A stretch of DNA of 49,317 nucleotides from Bog-159 sp049520215 (lineage in GTDB: Bacteria > Acidobacteriota > Terriglobia > Bryobacterales > Bryobacteraceae), in assembly GCA_049520215.1 (NCBI GenBank), contig JBEKPZ010000092.1, forward strand, positions 1-49,317, in the 5' to 3' direction. Both the position numbers and the translations under genes were made by a program. Of this stretch, positions 23,594-31,603 are shown one piece after another. The notes below the pieces were generated by a model, which was not told the DNA's origin, did not search any database, and saw only the letters and a program-made list of their open reading frames with translations. Every line of letters begins with the position of its first letter. The first letter of the stretch is position 1.

Positions 23594-24274
23594 TCACCAG
23601 CCCATATTGCGCATCTTCTCCAGGATGTCGGTGCTCAATTGCTCCATGCGCGCGGGCTTGCGCTTCAGCGGCGACGGGATGATGGCCGCCAGCCGCGCGG
23701 ATTCTTCCCGGCGCAGACGCGCCGCTGGCGTGTTGTAGTAGTAACTCGCGGCGGTCTCCGCGCCATAGATGCCCGGCCCCCACTCGATTACATTGAGATA
23801 CAACTCCAGCACGCGCTGCTTGCCCAGAATCAAGTCGGCGGCCGGAGAGATCGTAAACTCGATGGCTTTGCGCACCACCGATCGGCTGGTCGTCAGAAAC
23901 AGATTCTTCACCAGTTGTTGCGTGATGGTGGAAGCGCCGCGCCCGAGTTTACCGCGGTCCAGATCGCGGTCCACGGCTTTGTGAAGCTCGGTCCAGTCGA
24001 TGCCATGGTGCTGGTAGAATCGCTCGTCTTCCGACGCGATCGCGGCGTGCTGCAACTCTTTCGAAATGCGGCCGAGCGGCACGAAGACATAGCGCTTGCG
24101 ATACGGGCGCCCGTGGATCCTGGCCTGCACGCGGCGCTGGATCTGCACCATGGTTGTAGGCGGGTCGATCCACTTCAATCCCACCAGCGCGGCTATAACC
24201 AAGGCGTAAAAGCCCACCACCACCGCGCCGACCCAGAACAAGATGCGGCGCCACAGACTGCGTTTGCGTTTCAC
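23594..24274 (-). CDS. mtgA: Monofunctional biosynthetic peptidoglycan transglycosylase
   Basis: 226 residues with one N-terminal membrane anchor (ILFWVGAVVVGFYALVIAALVGL) and a complete GT51 domain. It shows the catalytic-Glu motif AAIASEDERFYQHHGID, RGASTITQQLVKNLFLT and KQRVLELYLNVIEWGPGIYGAETAASYYY with the second catalytic Glu region. There is no transpeptidase domain. The enzyme polymerises lipid II into glycan strands at the periplasmic face of the inner membrane. The length is normal for MtgA. It is followed on the same strand, after the palindromic repeats, by nothing co-directional. The UPF0173 gene lies 25 bp upstream and is probably co-transcribed. Confidence 0.95.
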   Translation of the reverse strand: MKRKRSLWRRILFWVGAVVVGFYALVIAALVGLKWIDPPTTMVQIQRRVQARIHGRPYRKRYVFVPLGRISKELQHAAIASEDERFYQHHGIDWTELHKAVDRDLDRGKLGRGASTITQQLVKNLFLTTSRSVVRKAIEFTISPAADLILGKQRVLELYLNVIEWGPGIYGAETAASYYYNTPAARLRREESARLAAIIPSPLKRKPARMEQLSTDILEKMRNMGW

Positions 24275-24299
24275 TTTGACGGAAGGTCTCCGCAGCGCG

Positions 24300-24995
24300 C
24301 TACCACTCCACGGCCTTCCCAGGCTCCAGCGCCCAGACTTCAGTATCCGCCAGATCGCCGATGAGCGCCGCCAGTTGCTCCGGCCGCCCCGTCAGCGCCG
24401 GGAAGGTCCCGAAGTGCATCGGCACGACTTTCTCCGGCCGCAGCATCCGGCACGCCACCGCGGCCTCCCGGGGGCTCATGGTGTACAAATCCCCGATGGG
24501 CAGAAAGGCCAGATCCGGAGAATACAACTGCTCGATCAATTGCATGTCGGTGAAGACGTTGGTGTCGCCGGCGAAGTACAGCGCGCGGCCATCTTCAAAT
24601 CGCAGCACGTAGCCCGCGGCCTCGCCGCCGTAGACGATCTTGCCGTCGTCCAGGATGCCGCAACTGTGTACGGCGTGGGTCATGGTGAAGGTCACCGCGC
24701 CGGCCTGCTGCGAGCCGCCCTTGTTCATCGGGCGCGTATTCGACACGCCCTGGGATTCGAGCCAGTGACAAGTCTCGAAGATCCCCACCACGGCCGGTGA
24801 GAACTCCTTCGCCAGGGGCACCGCGTCGTGGATGTGATCGAAATGCCCGTGCGTGATCGCGATGGTGTCTACGCGCTCGATCTTGTAGCCCTGCGGGTAG
24901 GCGGGGTTGCCCTCGGTCCACGGATCCATCAGGATCGTTTCGCCCGAAGGCAGGCGGAATTGAAAAGTGCCGTGTCCAAGCCAGGTGATTTCCAT
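24300..24995 (-). CDS. UPF0173 metal-dependent hydrolase (metallo-beta-lactamase fold)
   Basis: 231 residues starting MEITWLGHGTFQF. The metallo-beta-lactamase signature ITHGHFDHIHDAV gives H-x-H-x-D-H; later metal ligands are supplied by MTHAVHS, YFAGDTNVF and VPMHFGTFP. Size and motifs match the UPF0173/YtkL group, whose physiological substrate is not established. The first 15 bases of the gene recur at 27494-27508, directly after the GH36-like gene. This suggests the hydrolase once followed that gene directly and was separated from it by a 2.5-kb insert. Confidence 0.92.
   Translation of the reverse strand: MEITWLGHGTFQFRLPSGETILMDPWTEGNPAYPQGYKIERVDTIAITHGHFDHIHDAVPLAKEFSPAVVGIFETCHWLESQGVSNTRPMNKGGSQQAGAVTFTMTHAVHSCGILDDGKIVYGGEAAGYVLRFEDGRALYFAGDTNVFTDMQLIEQLYSPDLAFLPIGDLYTMSPREAAVACRMLRPEKVVPMHFGTFPALTGRPEQLAALIGDLADTEVWALEPGKAVEW
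24981..24995. repeat. 15-bp direct repeat, left copy (hydrolase start codon region)
   Basis: CCAGGTGATTTCCAT occurs here and at 27494-27508. The bases to its right also resemble each other (AGTC-TCCT-ATAC in both with small gaps). The pair brackets the lower-G+C insert. Confidence 0.7.
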
Positions 24996-25094
24996 TTAGT
25001 CTCCTATACTGATGATAACGCGCCAGTTGTCTATACACATGAATATTGCCTGCAATAGGCGTACAATGGCGAGAAGCGTACAATAGGGTACGAA

Positions 25095-25637
25095 ATGACT
25101 TTCGCACTGAACAGAGTCGCCGCCTTCTCCCTCCTGCTGTTTCGCATTGCGGGTGTGGCGGGTGCTGGCTCCAAGGATAAGGCCCCCTGCAAAGCGTTTT
25201 TTGTAGCCGTTGAGCAGGATGAGGTCACTGTCAATTTGAAGATGGTTGGCTTAAACAAACCGCAAAACGACTGGTACAGAAAGAACGGCAATCAAAAAGA
25301 ATTTGGCGGGGTGTGCTTAGTCAATGCGAACGAGACAGGAGAACGGGTTGCCTTGGAGTCCGGCTCCGAAGAGTTCATCAGCCGCATCGTTGGTGATTCC
25401 CCGCTTTATCTGGTCTCTTGGGAAGAGCATCGAGTCTTCGTCCCTGACAGTCAGGGCGGGCATTATGCCTTTTCGTCAAACGGAACTCTGTCCAGGTGGG
25501 ACAGCAGCAAGCCGAATGGACAGAACTTCATTACATTCGGTCCAGTCCATAACACTAATCGGACCATCCTTTCTTCTTCTTCCGTCTCCCTGCTTAAAGA
25601 GGCCATAAAGCAAATCCGGCGCAAGGAGGGGCTGTAG
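25095..25637 (+). CDS. Secreted protein of unknown function
   Basis: 180 residues with a likely signal peptide (NRVAAFSLLLFRIAGVAGAG). I do not recognise a family. The mature part is soluble, with two cysteines (PCKAFF and GGVCLVN), short beta-strand-like stretches (EVTVNLKMVGL, SPLYLVSWEEHRVFV) and a basic C-terminal helix (LLKEAIKQIRRKEGL). Two copies of GCGTACAAT (25059-25067 and 25076-25084) lie just upstream and could be part of its promoter. Base composition is visibly less G+C-rich than its neighbours, and the gene sits in the direct-repeat-bracketed insert. Confidence 0.6.
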   Translation: MTFALNRVAAFSLLLFRIAGVAGAGSKDKAPCKAFFVAVEQDEVTVNLKMVGLNKPQNDWYRKNGNQKEFGGVCLVNANETGERVALESGSEEFISRIVGDSPLYLVSWEEHRVFVPDSQGGHYAFSSNGTLSRWDSSKPNGQNFITFGPVHNTNRTILSSSSVSLLKEAIKQIRRKEGL

Positions 25638-25654
25638 CATCATAAAGGGAACCG

Positions 25655-26526
25655 ATGAGCACACGTTTTCGCCAGAAGTCGTGCCTTTTCTGCGGATGCA
25701 CGCTCCGCTCGAAGAAGACGAAGGCGGGCGGTAAGAGCAACGAACACATCATCCCCAACTGGTTAATCGACTATCTTGATGTTCGGGCATCACGATCACT
25801 CCCACCGTAACGGAAGTCGCCTCTGGCCGGATCGTTGATGTGAGGGAACACGCCGTTTCCGCCTTTGTCGCTGGAACAGTCTGCGGGGTGTGCGACAACG
25901 GCTGGATGAGCCATTTGGAACGCCAAGCGAAGCCGGTCTTGATTTCCCTGATCGAAGACCCACGCCGCTTGGAGCAACTGGACATTGAACAGCGAGCGCT
26001 GATCGCACAGTGGACGCTGAAAACAGCCGCCATGCTAAACCGGGCGTCCGCTTACAGCGCTCCTGACTATCCGAAGTCTCGCCCGGTGCCAGACAATCAC
26101 CTACGAGAGATCATGAATGGGCGATTGCCTTCCGGGGTCGCAATTGTAGGCTCTGGCTATCCATCATCCAAGCCGTTGGATTGGGTTCAATTCGGAACCT
26201 GGATTACGCCGTCCAACAGCATTGAATTACTCCAAGAGGACCTGAATCGGAGCTACAAAATTGCCTTGGCCTTTCGTGGTCTCGTGCTGGCCGTCGTTTA
26301 CTATCCGTCAGCGGAGTACCACTACGCCGTCATCGAAGTGCACTATGTTCCGCTGTGGGTAGGTGATAGGAGTATGATACCGATTCCCCTGCCGCTGGAC
26401 GATTCGCAATCCCTCACCGACTCGCCAGTTCTTGAAGTGCTGCTGCGGAATATTTTTGTCCTGTCAAAGACTTGGGTTGAACTAGTGGGAAATCTGTCTA
26501 CCACCGGATTCATTTGGGAGCCGTGA
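25655..26526 (+). pseudogene. HNH-endonuclease-like zinc-binding protein, split by a frameshift
   Basis: Translation from ATG 25655 (AAAGGGA seven bases upstream) gives SCLFCGCTLRSKKTKAGGKS and NEHIIPNWLIDYLDVR, then hits a stop at 25808. The next frame, entered around 25780-25788, continues GITITPTVTEVASGRIVDV, VCGVCDNGWMSHLERQAKP and 200 further residues to 26526. Together they match a widespread hypothetical family with a CxxC zinc knuckle, an EH-x-x-P HNH-like motif, a second CxxC and the WMSxLE box. A single-base change therefore separates the two halves. It could be decay or a sequencing error. Role unknown; HNH proteins of this kind often travel on islands. Confidence 0.65.
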
Positions 26527-26674
26527 TGCCGTTTGTCATTGCCGCCCAACGAATTCAGCCTCATCAAAATGCGATACGGTGGATGGTAGTGGCATCCGGG
26601 AACACCATTACCCAGACCGCATCAATTGGAATGAGACCGCCGATGCTGATTTTCGTGGTGTCGCTAACCTGTCT

Positions 26675-27043
26675 TTATTTCTCTCTTTTACAAAAAGCCT
26701 GTCGCAGTGCAGCACGAACCAACCCGAACGCTGGTTTGTTCCATTCAGCCGGGTGTTCGTGGAGATATTTTGCCACAACCGAGGTAAGTTGTCTTGCCGT
26801 TATGCCATCACCGATGCAATACTCGACATCCGAAGAATCGGCTACAGCGGTAACATATCCGAGGTAGACACCGAAACCTGTCAGCAGTGTAATGTCATCG
26901 CTTCTTGAAGACTCCCACTGCTCCCACGCCTTCATATCACTAACGAGTTTGTTGCCATCATACAACGCTGCTTTGGCAACAGTGGAGCTGCAAAGCAAAA
27001 ACGATGCTGCAATTCCGGTCCCAATAATCCTTATTAGGCTCAT
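26675..27043 (-). CDS. Rap1a/Tai-like immunity protein, orphan
   Basis: 122 residues with a signal peptide (IIGTGIAASFLLCSSTVAKA). The mature part has the Rap1a/Tai fold hallmarks: GFGVYLGYVTAVADSS, EYCIGDGITARQLTSVVAKYLHEHP and LVRAALRQAFC, including the two disulfide cysteines. Proteins of this family (PF18602) neutralise type VI secretion amidase effectors in the periplasm of proteobacteria. No effector or secretion gene is in the window, so this is an orphan copy that may protect against neighbours or do something else. It lies in the direct-repeat-bracketed insert, convergent with the HNH-like gene. Confidence 0.75.
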   Translation of the reverse strand: MSLIRIIGTGIAASFLLCSSTVAKAALYDGNKLVSDMKAWEQWESSRSDDITLLTGFGVYLGYVTAVADSSDVEYCIGDGITARQLTSVVAKYLHEHPAEWNKPAFGLVRAALRQAFCKREK

Positions 27044-27493
27044 TTTTCCCTTTCGTCGCAGTCTTCATCCCGAATGATAGCAGAAGCAAACGATCTCTTT
27101 GGTTAACCGATATGACAGTGCTTGGTTGTGCAAGGGACGCCGCTACAACACGCCGATGACGCATAGCGCATGGCGTCAAAGATCAGCCGGGGCGAACGGG
27201 TGAATTCGTCGGAGCCGGTGAGAAATGGCGCTACAGGGCGCTCCAGGCGGGCGTTGTCGCCGGGGATGTTGGCGGTCTGGCGGCTGATGCGGATTGAACT
27301 GAGAGGCGCTGTGAGCGTTCTGCGGCCAAACTGGAGGGCGCTGGCGGCGGTGTTAGGAAATGATCGAAGCCATCTTGTTTTTTGGAGGCGTGTACAATAC
27401 ACGTACAGTGATTGCCGCTTTTGACGGCTTTTGCGCTTTGTCAGGTTATTGAAAACAAGGCAAATCGTTGATTCTTGGTGCTGACGGGCCATT
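27044..27493. other. 450 bp without a recognisable gene; right end of the insert
   Basis: Short open frames occur on both strands (for example 27103-27492 minus) but none shows a domain or an orderly codon pattern I recognise. A perfect 6+3+6 palindrome CGTGTACAATACACG lies at 27389-27403. The stretch probably contains gene remnants carried with the insert. Confidence 0.5.
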
Positions 27494-27508
27494 CCAGGTG
27501 ATTTCCAT
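27494..27508. repeat. 15-bp direct repeat, right copy
   Basis: On the minus strand it reads ATGGAAATCACCTGG, the first five codons of the UPF0173 hydrolase, one base after the TGA of the GH36-like gene. The reading then diverges into the insert sequence. Confidence 0.7.
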
Positions 27509-27509
27509 A

Positions 27510-29195
27510 TCAGTCGTCCTCATACCAGTTGTAGCGCACGGGCTTGCCGTCCAGGTTCCACTCTTGTGGAGTCATGCTGTCCGTCCAATGCAACGGAGCG
27601 GCGGGTGAGTGCGTGTGTGCGGCCTCCGCCATCGCGGCCTTGATCGCCGGCTTGTGCTCCGCCTGGATCGCCGCCGGATCGACGGAGATGAATAGCGCCG
27701 TGCCGCTGCGGGCCACCAGGTCGAGCCACTGCCGGGTTAGGCTCCAGGGGATGTCGCTGGTCACCGGAACGCAATCCGCATCGGCGGCGAAGAAGGTGTT
27801 GTGTTGCGCCATGCGGAACGCCAGCGTGTTGACGCCCATCTTGCGCGTGCGGCTCCACTCCCGGCCGCTGGTGTCGTCGCCGATGCGCTGCGCCTCCACC
27901 AAGCCCGCCGCCAGGTGACCGATCGTGTTGCAACCCAGCAGAACCGCGTCGCCTGCGCCGCGGCGAATGGCGCGGTACAGATCCAATACGATTTCGGCGG
28001 TGGTCTTGCCGCGATCGTGGAAGTGCCAGCCGGCGTCGGTCAGGTCCGGGCCCATCTGAAAGCCCCAACGGCCGGTGAGGTCAAAAGTGGAGTAGTCGTG
28101 CTTGATCAGCTCGTAGCCCCAGCCGCGGATGGTAGCGATGCTCGCGCCGATGTAGTCGAGCGCTTCCGGAATAGTGGGGTCCATCACGATCAAGTCGCCC
28201 TTCGGACGGCCGCCCGCGGGGGGCAGCCGCCAGTTCTCGGCCCGCCTTTCCGTGGTCAGGACCGGCCTGAGCCAGATGCCCGGCCGCACGCCCAGGTTTT
28301 TCATCTGGCTGGCCAATGCCGCCATGTCGGGATAGCTGCTGGTGGTCTGGCTCACCGGGCCGGCGCCTTCGGGTGCGGCGCCCCAACCCATGTCGATCAC
28401 CGCAAACGGGCGGTTGCCGGAGTCCGCCGGCATGAGTTCGGCGAGCAGTGCGGCATCCTTCAGGCTGGCGGCAGCCGAGGTGTTCTGCCCGTATGCGTAA
28501 TACCAATTGTTGCTGCCATAGATGGGCTTCGCGGGCAGGATCGGCTTGTCGCACATCACGCGGCAAAACGCTCGCGCGGCGTCCAGCGGTGACTCGCCGG
28601 GATGTCCTTTGCGGAAGACAATCGTGGCGGCTTCCAGACGGCGCTCGCCCAGTTCCACTCCTCCACCACCGTTGCCGATATCCAGCCACAGCGTGATTCC
28701 GCCCGCGTCCGCCTGCCAGGAGCAGATGGAGGCCGCGCCGGTCTTGACCCCGTAGCCGTGTGTCGCCCGGCCATTCGAGGCGAGAAAGTACCACGGCATC
28801 AAGCGGTCGCCCGCCAGGCCGCGCCACTCCAGGTCGCCATAGGAGCGCTCCCAGTGGTCGCCGAGGAACCGGCATTCGACGGGAAACTCTCCGTGCCAGC
28901 GCAAGCGGAGGCGGGTCAGCCTGGTCCGCGGCGCGGTCACCAGAATCGCTAGCTCCGTTCCGCCTTTACGCAGTTCCGTGGCGACTTCGATATCGTCCCG
29001 TTGCCATCGCTGGCCCGAGCGAGTCAACTGCAGGCGGGCCGATGTGCCCTCGGCAAACGCCGTCGCCTTGTCGGGCGGGCGCAGGGGATGGGGCGCGGGG
29101 AAACTCGGCTCTGCCGCGCGTCCGGTGGCGCCCGCCGCGGCGGCGCCTACGCCCATCAGGAACGACCGCCGTCCGGGCAAGTGATCGGTGTTCAT
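27510..29195 (-). CDS. Alpha-galactosidase-like glycoside hydrolase (GH36/GH27-like clan), Tat-exported
   Basis: 561 residues with a twin-arginine signal (RRSFLMGVGAAAAG). An N-terminal beta domain (about 50-200) precedes a barrel domain with IYGSNNWYYAYG, FAVIDMGWG, GVRPGIWLRPVL, GYELIKHDYSTFD and HNTFFAADADCVPVT. The Asp in KHDYS is at the position of the catalytic nucleophile of clan GH-D enzymes, and the ADADC Asp could be the acid/base. It probably cleaves alpha-galactosyl or related glycans in the periplasm or outside. It appears to have formed an operon with the UPF0173 hydrolase before the 2.5-kb insertion. The exact GH family is uncertain. Confidence 0.78.
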   Translation of the reverse strand: MNTDHLPGRRSFLMGVGAAAAGATGRAAEPSFPAPHPLRPPDKATAFAEGTSARLQLTRSGQRWQRDDIEVATELRKGGTELAILVTAPRTRLTRLRLRWHGEFPVECRFLGDHWERSYGDLEWRGLAGDRLMPWYFLASNGRATHGYGVKTGAASICSWQADAGGITLWLDIGNGGGGVELGERRLEAATIVFRKGHPGESPLDAARAFCRVMCDKPILPAKPIYGSNNWYYAYGQNTSAAASLKDAALLAELMPADSGNRPFAVIDMGWGAAPEGAGPVSQTTSSYPDMAALASQMKNLGVRPGIWLRPVLTTERRAENWRLPPAGGRPKGDLIVMDPTIPEALDYIGASIATIRGWGYELIKHDYSTFDLTGRWGFQMGPDLTDAGWHFHDRGKTTAEIVLDLYRAIRRGAGDAVLLGCNTIGHLAAGLVEAQRIGDDTSGREWSRTRKMGVNTLAFRMAQHNTFFAADADCVPVTSDIPWSLTRQWLDLVARSGTALFISVDPAAIQAEHKPAIKAAMAEAAHTHSPAAPLHWTDSMTPQEWNLDGKPVRYNWYEDD

Positions 29196-29210
29196 CAGAA
29201 CGAATAATAG

Positions 29211-29286
29211 CGCGCTTTCCGCGCTTTCCGCGGGGCTAAAGCCCCGCGCGGCTGAAGTCCGCCCTCCAGCGCGCTTAAGCGCGCTT
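29211..29286. repeat. Palindromic element upstream of the broken hydrolase gene
   Basis: It holds GCGGGGC/GCCCCGC with a TAAA loop (29230-29247) and the perfect 18-bp palindrome AGCGCGCTTAAGCGCGCT (29268-29285), preceded by a duplicated GCGCTTTCC. It lies in the divergent gap between the GH36-like gene and the next gene and is a different type from the GCCCCAC elements. Confidence 0.8.
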
Positions 29287-29314
29287 ACAATGGTTGTTCG
29301 AACTCTCGAACCTC

Positions 29315-30105
29315 ATGAACCAGGAAGAACGATTGCGCGCCTTTCGCGCGAGTTATCCCAACCGATCGCTGGCGGTGGCCGGCGTCGCATGGAAATACCG
29401 GATTTGCGGCGCGGGCGCACGGGCGCTCTTGATGCTGCCCGGTGGCGAACTGGTCAACGACATGCGTACCCTCGCGTCGAGTCGCTCGACGACCTGGCAG
29501 ATGGCGTCGACGCCATTCTGGATGCCGAGAGCATCGCCCGCGTCTCGGTGCTGGGGGCATCTTTCGGAGGGGCCGTCGCCCAGTGCATGATCCGACGCCA
29601 ACCTGACAGGATCGAGCGGCTGATTTTGTCGAACACGGGCGTGCCGATGGGGCATCTGGTCCGCGGCCGCAAGATCGCCAATGCGGTCCTGTCGTCGATT
29701 CCCTGGCCGGTGCTGCGCGGTCTGCTCACCAAGAGCATCATCAAGCTATTGGGCGCGCCGGCCGCCGAGCTTCCGTTCTGGCGAGAGTACACGAAAGAGC
29801 TATTCACCACCGAACTGACCAAGGCGGACGTGATGGCGAACCTGCGGATTCAGCTCGACTATCACCAGCGCTACCGTTTTCAGCCGGCGGACCTGGCGGC
29901 GTGGCCCGGCAAGGTTTTCGTCATCGAGTCGGATAATGACATTTTCAACGCCGAGCGCCGCAAGGCCCTGCGCGATACCTATCCGCAAGCGCCGGTACAC
30001 ACGTTCCACGGCGCAGGACACGCGCCCGCGTTCAGCCGGGCAGCCGAGTATCTGGAAGTGCTGGGGCGATTCCTTTCAGACGCCGCGGGCGAGCCGGCCC
30101 GCTAG
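29315..30105 (+). pseudogene. Alpha/beta hydrolase with internal deletion and frameshift
   Basis: From ATG 29315 the protein reads MNQEERLRAFRASYPNRSLA, WKYRICGAG and LLMLPGGELVND. At about 29460 the frame changes and the other frame continues AYPRVESLDDLADGVDAIL with the nucleophile elbow GASFGG, then VIESDNDIF and HGAGHAP carrying the acid and histidine of the triad. In intact relatives about 20 residues separate GGELVND from YPRV. So a short deletion not divisible by three has removed one strand and shifted the frame. All three catalytic residues survive, yet no single frame encodes the protein. The 3' end overlaps the convergent lipase-like gene by 30 bp. Confidence 0.75.
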
Positions 30106-30834
30106 CAGGCGGTAGACTGCCGGATTGAATACCAGCCCGACATGCGTGCCGGCTACCTCGAAATCGATCTGGGGATCGCCCGTGATGCAATAATGCCAGT
30201 CCACGATGCCGTCGCTCCTGGTGTAAACGGCGGTTTGCGCCACATCGCTGGGGAATTCGGCCTTCAACGATGAGATGAACTCGCAAGTGCAATCCTCGGT
30301 ATAGCAGCCGGGCAGAATGTGGCCGGCATGCTCACGCAGGATGCCATTGCGAATGGCGTCGCTGGCCCGCAGCACGTTGGGGTGCGCCGCCGTCCCGCGA
30401 AACGGAGAGCCTAAGGTGGTGACCGACGCGACCTGGTCGGGCCGCTGCGCCGCCACGGATCGCGCAATGATTCCGCCCAAGCTATGGCCGACCAAGTGTA
30501 CCTTGCGGCCGGTAGCGTTGAAGGCACGCTGCACGGTATCGTTCAGGCGGCGGCGAATCAGCAGGTTGGGGCATTCCGCGTTCCAGCCGATGCCCGAGAA
30601 ATACGACCGGTAGCCGACGGTGCGCAACCAGGAAAACAGTTGGCCGAGGTAGGCATCCGTCCCCAGGAAACCGGGAATCAGGATCACAGCTTCGCCGTGG
30701 CCGTGCGGCACGCCCAGCCCATAGAAGACGGACGTCAGCCTTAACTGCACCAACTCGAAGCCGACCAACAACTCCTGCCACATGGGGACATCGGCGGCCT
30801 GACGCCCATGGACGGAGTAGCTCTGACCGGTCAT
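30076..30834 (-). CDS. Lipase-like alpha/beta hydrolase
   Basis: About 252 residues from MTGQSYSVHG. The fold is indicated by VILIPGFLGTDAYLGQLFSWL (oxyanion region), the nucleophile elbow VGHSLGGIIARS, LGSPFRGTAAHP and a late aspartate/histidine pair (YTRSDGIVDW, GTHVGLVFNP). It resembles PGAP1/lipase-type esterases acting on lipids or esters. No signal peptide is clear, so it is probably cytoplasmic. The frame is open upstream to 30915, but those codons run through a palindromic repeat, so the shorter start is preferred. Substrate unknown. Confidence 0.8.
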   Translation of the reverse strand: MTGQSYSVHGRQAADVPMWQELLVGFELVQLRLTSVFYGLGVPHGHGEAVILIPGFLGTDAYLGQLFSWLRTVGYRSYFSGIGWNAECPNLLIRRRLNDTVQRAFNATGRKVHLVGHSLGGIIARSVAAQRPDQVASVTTLGSPFRGTAAHPNVLRASDAIRNGILREHAGHILPGCYTEDCTCEFISSLKAEFPSDVAQTAVYTRSDGIVDWHYCITGDPQIDFEVAGTHVGLVFNPAVYRLLAGRLARGV

Positions 30835-30886
30835 GGGTCTCAGTGTAACCGATTTTGGCGCAGCAATTTCCAGAAGGCGCGCTGCA

Positions 30887-31008
30887 GTCTTCTGACCTCT
30901 GTCTGTCTGTGACAAGCCGGCTAAACGCCGGCTGCGGGCAAAATTGCCCGCCCCACAATCAGTGGCTGGGCTGTCTTCTGACTTCTGACTTCTGTCTTCT
31001 GACTTCCG
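30887..31008. repeat. Heptamer tandem repeats flanking a palindromic element
   Basis: Units of TTCTGAC/TTCTGTC repeat at 30973-31006, with a shorter degenerate run at 30887-30910. Between them is a palindromic element (30914-30956) with AGCCGGC/GCCGGCT and a GCGGGCAA-type hairpin ending GCCCCAC. The gap holds no gene. Confidence 0.75.
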
Positions 31009-31050
31009 GTTCTTGGCCTTACCCGTGGAACCCGGCCACGTCGTAGGACA

Positions 31051-31584
31051 TCAGAACCAGGTCTTGCGTATGCCCTTGCCGATCGACGACCCAATCGGCC
31101 AGGAGGGCTTCCAGTGGAAGCCGAGGCGTTCGAACAAGTGGCGGGCGCTCGACTGCGCCGACGCCACGCGCACCACGATCCGCTGCAAACCCAGGTCGTG
31201 GGCTATGGAAAAGACTTCGTGGCCGAGCAGGCGGCCCACCCCACGGCCGCGCTGGCCCGGCGCCATCAACAGGCGGATTTCGCCCAGATGGCGCGTCCAG
31301 CGCGCTTGGCCGTGGTGCAGGCTGCTATAGCCCAACAGCTTGCCGCCCTCTTCGGCGAGCACCGTGATGTTGCGCCCGTTCTGCAGGTCGCCCATCCAGT
31401 GATCGAGACCTTCCGGCGTGGTCACATCCACCAGAAGGAAGAAGAGGTCGTCTTCCGGTTGCGCGCGCATGAAGGCCAGGAACGCTTCGCGGTCCTCCGG
31501 CGTCATCAGGCGGAGGGTTATGCTGGCGTCCCCGACGCGCGCGGTGTAGGGAAAATGCCGCTGTGCGATAGCAGATTCAGGCAT
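31051..31584 (-). CDS. GNAT-family acetyltransferase
   Basis: 177 residues with the GNAT order. ITLRLMTPEDREAFLAFM begins the domain, and GEIRLLMAPGQRGRGVGRLLGHEVFSIA contains motif A, whose QRGRGVG binds the acetyl-CoA pyrophosphate. RIVVRVASAQSSARHLFERLGF is motif B. It transfers an acetyl group from acetyl-CoA to an amine in the cytoplasm; the substrate is not evident. It lies 19 bp downstream of the phasin-like gene on the same strand, so it may be expressed with it. Confidence 0.88.
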   Translation of the reverse strand: MPESAIAQRHFPYTARVGDASITLRLMTPEDREAFLAFMRAQPEDDLFFLLVDVTTPEGLDHWMGDLQNGRNITVLAEEGGKLLGYSSLHHGQARWTRHLGEIRLLMAPGQRGRGVGRLLGHEVFSIAHDLGLQRIVVRVASAQSSARHLFERLGFHWKPSWPIGSSIGKGIRKTWF

Positions 31585-31603
31585 GGCGCATCCTTGTGGG
31601 TGT

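Noticed and set aside
25046..25084. TTGCCT with TACAAT as a sigma-70 promoter for the unknown secreted protein
   Set aside because: The two possible spacings are 10 and 27 bp, neither acceptable; only the GCGTACAAT direct repeats are noted.
27103..27492. 129-codon minus-strand open frame in the insert
   Set aside because: No family, no ribosome-binding site and skewed composition; kept only as part of an unassigned stretch.
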